Assembly (NCBI GenBank): GCA_032622095.1
Contig: CP136064.1
Span: 189,275,794-189,339,793, forward strand
Direction: 5' to 3'
Origin: Siphonodentalium dalli
Lineage: Eukaryota; Mollusca; Scaphopoda; Gadilida; Siphonodentaliidae
Length of the DNA: 64,000 nt
The notes beneath the pieces are model-generated. The model had not been told where the DNA came from. It did not search any database and worked only from the letters and a program-made list of their open reading frames with translations. The position numbers and the translations under genes were made by a program. The first letter of the stretch is position 1; each line of letters opens with the position of its first letter. Positions 58,356-64,000 of this stretch are shown here, piece by piece.

Positions 58356-58728
58356 TTAAGTGCAGGCAAGATGTGAGGAGATCTTTGGTGTGATGTGTAT
58401 TTTTTCACTAGATGTATCATTAGAAAATTGCAGACACTTGACAGCCTCATTACACTGGTGTGCCAGCAAATTTCAATCATATCACACAGCGTCACCCTCA
58501 TGTTTGCATAATAGTGGACTCTTCACTGACAGGTCACTCATCCAATCTCAAACAACAAAGCTGACTGTTTCAGGCTAAAGTCAAAGTCGACAACTCATAG
58601 CTTGAAATCTTTTAATGCAAAATTGTCTCTAAATTAGTGCAGCTAGAATCCTAGGGCCATTATAATTTTAGATTAGAGATGGGAGATACAACCGGTGCAT
58701 CTAGATACAGAATGCTCAGATACATCTA

Positions 58729-58876
58729 CAGTAATGCCATAAATAATCGACTCCTTAACCAACAGCTCAATGAGAGCTTTCCGATGAATGGCAACAAGCC
58801 ATATTTCCGGCTAAATCCTGAAAAGTTACCCATAATTCTGCTGTGGTTAAGGAGTCAATTATTTAGGGCATTACTG
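58729..58876. mobile_element. Family A foldback MITE with internal deletion
   Basis: CAGTAATGCCATAAATAATC ... GGGCATTACTG, TA both sides; left arm shortened after CCTTAACCA. Confidence 0.9.
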
Positions 58877-58963
58877 TATCATATCGGTCCATAACATATT
58901 GCGTATCGTGGTTACTATATTGTGTAATGTTGCCACAAGTCATTGTTATTGCCTCTTATTTCA

Positions 58964-59350
58964 GTATCAGGCCTCAAAATATGGTGCTGGTCATCTGCAG
59001 AATGAGGCCCCCCAGAGGGTGAATTTAGTGATGCTACCCAGTTTCCAGATGGTGAAGATGGTGATGAGCAACCATTGGTCACCTCGATTATGTAATGTGT
59101 TGTCTGCCAATTTGGGGATATTAGAAACTAAACTCATGAAGAAAGAGAAACTAAAGAAGTTCCTAAAGAAACTAATAAACTTGATAATTTAATAATAAAG
59201 AAATTTTCCAGAGAAAATGAGGCCGAAGAAGAATGAGGTCCCCAAAGGGTGAATTTAGTAAAGCTATCCTGCTTTGCTTGGAAGCGTCACTAAATTCCCC
59301 ACTCTGGGGACCTCATTCTGAAAATGTCCAGCACCATATTTTAAGGTCGA
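58964..59350. mobile_element. Family B element
   Basis: Left half-hairpin GCAGAATGAGGCCCCCCAGA, core TGATGAGCAACCATTGGTCA, right hairpin 59230-59325 with CTCTGGGGACCTCATTCTG. Confidence 0.75.
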
Positions 59351-59351
59351 G

Positions 59352-59605
59352 TATTAGCCTTTTCTACACTATTAAAATTAATTCTCCAGTAAGTTATAAG
59401 TACACATTGGAATGGTTCATTAATCATTTGGAGGGGTGCTCAGGCAATATAAGCCGACAACAGACAGACAAAAAGATAATACAAGTGCAGAAGGATTTCT
59501 TTCAATTGCTGGGAAATGTTAAGCCGATAGTCGTTTGTTTAATTTATAATCTGAATATTTCCCCAGGGAACTACTCATTGATGCATATTTAGTAATTTTA
59601 GTTCT
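59352..59605. mobile_element. Family E element
   Basis: CCTTTTCTACACTATTAAAA left, ATTGGAATGGTTCATTAATC, TAAGCCGATAGTCGTTTGTT, TTGATGCATATTTAGTAATT right. Confidence 0.65.
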
Positions 59606-59611
59606 TAACAA

Positions 59612-60479
59612 GAGATGGACTGTCGTCCGGTGCATACCCCCTCGTGGCATACCGCCTAGTGTGGGCATATCTATAACTTATGAGGGCTATACTCAGACAG
59701 ATGGACCCAAACACCAGCATTTTCATATAAACAAAGATGAGTAACTATAGAACAATAAAAACAAAACAAACATTTGAATGTGCCATTAAATGTCCTCATA
59801 GTGGTGAACATCCATAAAAAAATTCATTGAGATCCGAGCATTACTGTTCAAGTTATGAGCTGAACAGACATCGGATGGCCAAACAACCAACATTTCCAGA
59901 TAAACAAAGATGAATAACTCTAGAATGGAACAGAACAATGGAACCCTCTATTGAATGTTCTCATAGTAGTGAACATCCATACCAAATTCCATTGAAATCC
60001 CAGCACAACTGTTGAAGTTACGACATGAACAGACACCAGACGGACCAAAAAGCCAACATTTCCAGATAAACAAAGATGTATAACTCTAGAACGGAAAATC
60101 CGAACAAAACAATGGAACCCTCTTTTTAATGTCCTCATAGTAGTGAACATCCATACCAAATTTCATTGAGATCCCAGCACAACTGTTGAAGTTACGACAT
60201 GAACAGACACCAGACAGACCAAAAATCCAACATTTCAAGATAAACAAAGATGAATAACTCTAGAATGGAAAATCCAAACAAAACGATGTAACCCTCTATT
60301 GAATCCCCTCATAGTAATGAACAGCCATACAAAATTTCATTGAGATCCGAGCACTACTGTTCAAGTTATGACATGAACAGACATCGGATGGACGTACAGA
60401 CGGACGGACAAACGCACGGACGGACAGGTGCAAAACAGTATACCCCCCCCCCCCTCTTTTTTTTAAAAAGGGGGTATAA
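59612..60479 (+). mobile_element. Family F-like element: about four units of 180 bp, 'gggtata' end
   Basis: Starts GAGATGGACTGTCGTCCGGT with GCATACCCCC. Units with CCAACATTTCCAGATAAACA, GAATAACTCTAGAATGGAA and AGTAGTGAACATCCATACCA recur at about 59710, 59888, 60054 and 60229. Ends ACGGACGGACAAACGCACGG, then TATACCCCC...GGGGGTATA. Confidence 0.75.
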
Positions 60480-60655
60480 TTATATTGTAAGAATTTCAGT
60501 ATATGAATTGGAACACTGAAATTATCATCAATATATAGATACGTATTTTAACCATGTATCAAGATACGTATCATATACAAACCATATCTCCCATCTCTAA
60601 ACAAAATAGAAACTTGAGGCAGGCGTTCCCTACTCTTTCCACCGATATATAAATG

Positions 60656-60692
60656 CAGTAATGCCCTAAATAATGACTCCTTAACCACATCA
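60656..60692 (+). mobile_element. Family A left-end fragment joined to family E
   Basis: CAGTAATGCCCTAAATAATG, then CCTTAACCACATCA, immediately followed by TTAACACTTTC of family E. Confidence 0.75.
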
Positions 60693-60968
60693 TTAACACT
60701 TTCTTTACTAAATGGATGCTCCCATCAGTTATAAAATTAGCCATAGGAATGGTCTATTATTCATTTGGAAGGGGGTTCAGGATAAATTAGCAGATGACCG
60801 TATGACGAAAAGATAATACCACTGAAGAAGGATTCATATGCTTTGATGGGAAATGTTCAGTCAATAAAAGTTCAAAAAACGATAGTCGTTTGTTGAACTT
60901 AATTATTATCTGCACATTTCCTATGGAAACTACTTGTCAATGAATATTCAGAAAAGAAAGCGTTTACA
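60693..60968. mobile_element. Family E foldback
   Basis: TTAACACTTTCTTTACTAAA left; AAAAAACGATAGTCGTTTGT centre; GAAAAGAAAGCGTTTAC right. Confidence 0.75.
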
Positions 60969-61073
60969 ATTGATCTGCATTGAATGTTGACTACATCTCT
61001 GTGAGGTTGCTACCTAAAAGATAGCGATCGAATGTCTGATATCCAGTTTACATGTGAAATATCATTTACTAAC

Positions 61074-61140
61074 CCTTGTTGCCCTTGTGAAGTTCGACCT
61101 TCAATACTTTTTCAACTGGGGTCTTCAACCTTTTAACATA
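61074..61140 (-). CDS. dlg1: Discs-large exon: PDZ1-PDZ2 linker and first strand of PDZ2
   Basis: Short 67-nt coding exon reading YVKRLKTPVEKVLKVELHKG then NKG. YVKR closes PDZ1, just as in vertebrate DLG1-4, and EKVLKVELHKGNKG is the beta-A strand that leads into the GLGF loop of PDZ2. The acceptor is a TTTTTTATTCCAG tract and the donor is G|GTTAGT. The exon starts in phase 0 and leaves one base (G), which completes a Gly codon with the GT at the start of the exon at 53492. The upstream intron is only 529 bp, the downstream one 7581 bp. The very short spacing between PDZ1 and PDZ2 is a hallmark of the Dlg PDZ1-2 tandem. Confidence 0.9.
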
Positions 61141-61287
61141 CTGGAATAAAAAAGAAACATGTGACTATTGTTAGTTTCTCGCTATTAGTCTACTTGTCAT
61201 CCCAACAAAACTGGAAGAAAACAATTAGTGCGCAATAGAATTATCATATCGGACAAGATATAATAAAAGAGGGTTAATATTATCAAT

Positions 61288-61339
61288 TGGCACAGGGTTT
61301 TCACCAAATATCAGGAAGCTCCAGTCATGGAAGGGCTAA
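61288..61339 (+). mobile_element. Family C right-end fragment in the 529-bp Dlg intron
   Basis: GGCACAGGGTTTTCACCAAA, TATCAGGAAGCTCCAGTCAT, GGAAGGGCTAA. Confidence 0.7.
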
Positions 61340-61669
61340 TATGAGCATGGTCCGGGAATGTGCTTTAAAATGCTGTATGAATACCTAACTTTGGCCTTTT
61401 CGTCATTTATGCCAATAACTCAGACTAAAAATGCCATTTTCAGGAAGTTGTGCCCCCGTTGCCCTTGGATGATTCTTTCCCCCCTGCAAAAAATGATGAA
61501 ATCCAATTATCGTAAAGCATATTAGTGCATCATCAATGTTTCGTGATTAACCTTGCACATTCTACACTTTGTCAGACTTTTTCCCAAATAATATTCACAC
61601 AATTAAAAATTAAGACCCTCAAATTTAAAAACTACCTCAAACTAATTGACTATCTGCATGTATACTCAC

Positions 61670-61772
61670 TAATACAACCCTTGTGCCAGCTTTCTTGAGC
61701 GCGTCTACAGCAGCAGCATGCGTAACATTCACAACATTTGAGTCGCTGACTTTAACAATTATGTCGTTTATT
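61670..61772 (-). CDS. dlg1: Discs-large (Dlg/MAGUK) exon: C-terminal part of PDZ1
   Basis: Internal coding exon of a discs-large orthologue, the membrane-associated scaffold that gathers receptors, channels and adhesion proteins at septate junctions and synapses. The reading is (R)INDIIVKVSDSNVV followed by NVTHAAAVDALKKAGTRVVL, matching the second half of Dlg PDZ1 (pattern R-V-N-D ... V-T-H-x-x-A-V-x-A-L-K). The His of VTH is the first residue of helix alpha-B and marks a class I PDZ that binds S/T-X-V/I tails. The exon follows a CTCCTTTCAG acceptor and ends at a GTGAGT donor. It is 103 nt (1+34 codons) and ends in phase 0, which fits the next exon. The first half of PDZ1 with its GLGF loop should lie upstream, beyond 64000. 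Assignment to Dlg rather than another MAGUK rests on the next exons. Confidence 0.9.
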
Positions 61773-62082
61773 CTGAAAGGAGAAATCTTTTTATTAGGAA
61801 TAGTTTGATAATCATTACTATACTATAGTAATCTGATTCAGAGACCTCCAGATTGTTCATTGCAACATTCTGAAAACAAAAATTCTAATCAAGTGAAACA
61901 GATCAAAATTCGAGTCGTCATAGAACATCACACTGAAATATTAATCAGATGATGTCTTTGTTATGTCATTAATTACAAGCTACAAATAAGTAAATATAAC
62001 AGTACTATTAAAAATCAAGAACAAAAACCAATATTGATGAACTCGGAGGGTGGTTGAGCTTGGAGATTCTGCAGTTGTCACG

Positions 62083-62165
62083 TTAACCCTTTGATGACGG
62101 GAGCTGAGCTGGTGCAACATTAAATATCCTGCGTCAGTGCATTCTCTTATATATGCAAGCATAAT
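62083..62165 (+). mobile_element. Family C left-end fragment
   Basis: TTAACCCTTTGATGACGGGA, then GCATTCTCTTATATATGCAA. Confidence 0.75.
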
Positions 62166-62282
62166 AACTGCCATAAAAAGTACATAATTTGAAATAGTGA
62201 AAGGCTTGAATGACTTTTTTTTTTTTAGTACAACCCTGCTTCAAGAATGTTAACAAAATCTCACTTTCTCACAGCTGGAGCT

Positions 62283-62512
62283 TATAACCCTTTCATGCAC
62301 CAGTGCATTCTCTTAAATATGCCAGTCTACCATAGGGAGCCTTGCATATATATAAGAGAATGCACTGGCTTACAAGGTCAAGGAAATATTGTTAGGCCAA
62401 TGTATTCTCTTACATATGCAAGGCTCCCTATGGGAGACTCACATATATAAGAGAATGCTTTGGCGCAGGGTTTTTGCAAAATTTCAGGAAACTCCAGTCA
62501 TGGAAGGGTTAA
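62283..62512. mobile_element. Family C MITE
   Basis: ATAACCCTTTCATGCACCAG left, two hairpins (GCATATATATAAGAGAATGC and ACATATATAAGAGAATGC), GTCATGGAAGGGTTAA right (TTAA 62509-62512). Confidence 0.85.
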
Positions 62513-63590
62513 TACATTAATGGTAAATTCACACAGCATTTAAGTTTTGAGTATGCGCACTATGAATTCGCACATTGTACATGTAGTGTGCGAAATCAAA
62601 ACTGGCAGCAAAATATCTGTGGAAGTCTTGCATCTGAATGCAGTTTCTGGCCCTTTTAGTGCAGAAACTAACTTATAAAAAATAATGTAAATTTTTTTTA
62701 GCATCATCAGTTTGTTCTAGCAATAGCATAGCTGTACGTGTCAGCTTTACACACCAGTATCATAGCATTCTTGCAGTACCATATGACCATGGTTAATATT
62801 AGTTGAGTCAGTTGATGTATACATATATAACCCAAGGTGTTTTGGTGTTTCTGGTGCCAGCTTAGAGAGCGATAACATTTTTTTCTCGATGCCACAAATA
62901 GTTGAGGAGTCACAAAAAAATACATATTGACAGGTCTCTTCTCTATTTACATGAGTTCCACGGGTTTGAATTTATGTTTGTTCTCGGTGTTGGCCGGATA
63001 ATGACTTTTAGCACCTTATTAGGACGGCTCAGTCCACAGATGATAAATTAAGTGTCATTTAGAACGGAGGTCTTCATGCATTTTACAAAAGCCGATATAG
63101 GGACATAGAGAAACAAGTTGAGAGTGTATATTGGGTGTACAGTTAGTTACGTTGCTACCACATATACTGCATTTACAAGCTGTTCCTTATTACGAAAATA
63201 TCGAAATTTCCAAGAGTATATTGATGTATAATTTGCCTGTCCACTTTTGGCTGGCTAATTATTTAAGCCACTGCATACTATATGTACCATTTCCCATTTG
63301 TTCTGGTGAGAGTGACTCCTTATAAAGCAGAAATGTGTTGTACCATATAGCAGTGTTTTGTGTGTGAAACTCCATTATAATGAGGATAGCTATCACACAG
63401 AGATGTATAGCTTCAACTCTCAGTATTAATAAAAGGCCGCTCGGCCACAGTGTCCCCCGAACCGGTGGCTTCATTTGGAGCGGAGGCTTTGAAGAAGAAT
63501 AGTATATGGATAAGACACTTCTGCATTGTCTCATTACTGACATGCATACAAATAACCAAATCTTAAAAAAACTCTTAGAGTCAAAATATA
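62513..63590. other. Non-coding upstream part of the Dlg locus
   Basis: No exon carrying the first half of PDZ1 was found. No transposon ends identified. Confidence 0.4.
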
Positions 63591-64000
63591 TAACCTCAAA
63601 TTGGCACAAAATGAAGAAAATTACAAGAAAAATTGAATTTTTTAAGTCGAAAAGCCCATAACTCAGAAAAATCATCGGATCAAACTCAAATTCGAACTTG
63701 ACCTGTATCTTAATATGACTGATCCACATAAAAACAGTATTTGCAATTAAAGGATCCAAATTTGAGATATCATCCAGATAACGAAAAAGTGAGAAATTTT
63801 CTAAGTAATACAAGTCGAATAAAAGATCGGTAGACCTCATGTCCGCCTCTAAGTGTCGGCTTGATACGACCGTTGTTTGCACATAAAAACCTGTCTTTAG
63901 TGCTAGTAAACCTACATACCAAATTTAATTTCATTCAGTACACATTTACTAAAGTTATCATCTGGAAACCTCAAATTGGCAAAAATTCTAAGTAAAAAAG
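63591..64000. repeat. Probable tandem repeat at window edge
   Basis: AACCTCAAATTGGCACAAAA at 63590 recurs as AACCTCAAATTGGCAAAAAT at 63967, about 377 bp later, each followed by AAGTCGAAAAG or AAGTAAAAAAG. The 207-codon minus ORF (63259-63882) covers it and looks like a repeat by-product. Confidence 0.5.

Noticed and set aside
63259-63882. 207-codon minus-strand ORF, the longest in the window
   Set aside because: Hydrophobic, no domain recognised, and it overlaps a probable tandem repeat (63591-64000). Start and end show no gene context.

Overview
This is a 64 kb piece of an animal (metazoan) nuclear genome. It is AT-rich, contains spliceosomal GT-AG introns, almost no long ORFs, and is packed with short non-autonomous transposons. 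I saw no prokaryotic gene layout, no tRNA or rRNA gene and no CRISPR array. The repeat style (foldback MITEs, short repeats ending in 'gggtata', GTAGGCCTA-type words) makes me think of a marine invertebrate, perhaps a mollusc. That is an impression, not a proof.

The one gene I can name is a discs-large (Dlg, MAGUK scaffold) orthologue on the minus strand, spread over the right third of the window. Five coding exons fit together with consistent splice phases: the end of PDZ1 (61670-61772), the PDZ1-PDZ2 linker (61074-61140), the first part of PDZ2 with its GLGF loop (53356-53492), the second part of PDZ2 (47048-47195), and the PDZ2-PDZ3 linker (42131-42335). The start of PDZ1 and everything upstream should lie beyond position 64000. 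PDZ3, SH3 and guanylate-kinase exons were not found in the window. The four introns measure 529, 7581, 6160 and 4712 bp and are filled with transposon copies.

Two weaker gene candidates are reported. One is a 21-codon first exon on the plus strand at 36933-36995, ending at a GTAAGT donor. The other is a 92-codon ORF on the minus strand at 4145-4423, next to a GC-box/ETS-type promoter, with a possible spliced exon at 3898-4026.

The rest is mobile DNA, which I sorted into families by shared ends and target duplications. Family A is a foldback with CAGTAATGCCC ends and TA duplications (mariner/pogo type). Family B is a double-hairpin element ending in CAAGCC...GGCTTG. Families C, D and E are TTAA-flanked elements with CCCTT...AAGGG ends (piggyBac type). 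A further 966-bp TTAA-flanked foldback lies at 44858-45823. Three hAT-type elements have exact 8-bp duplications (24902-25271, 43469-44347, 55074-56000). Helitron-type elements with a 3' hairpin and CTAG end occur at 7590-9064 and 37811-37938. A group F/G of tandem-unit elements ends in 'gggtata'. Several minisatellites and local duplications fill the remaining space. Clear nesting (TTAA element in family A; hAT in family C; hAT in family G) gives a relative order of transposon activity.
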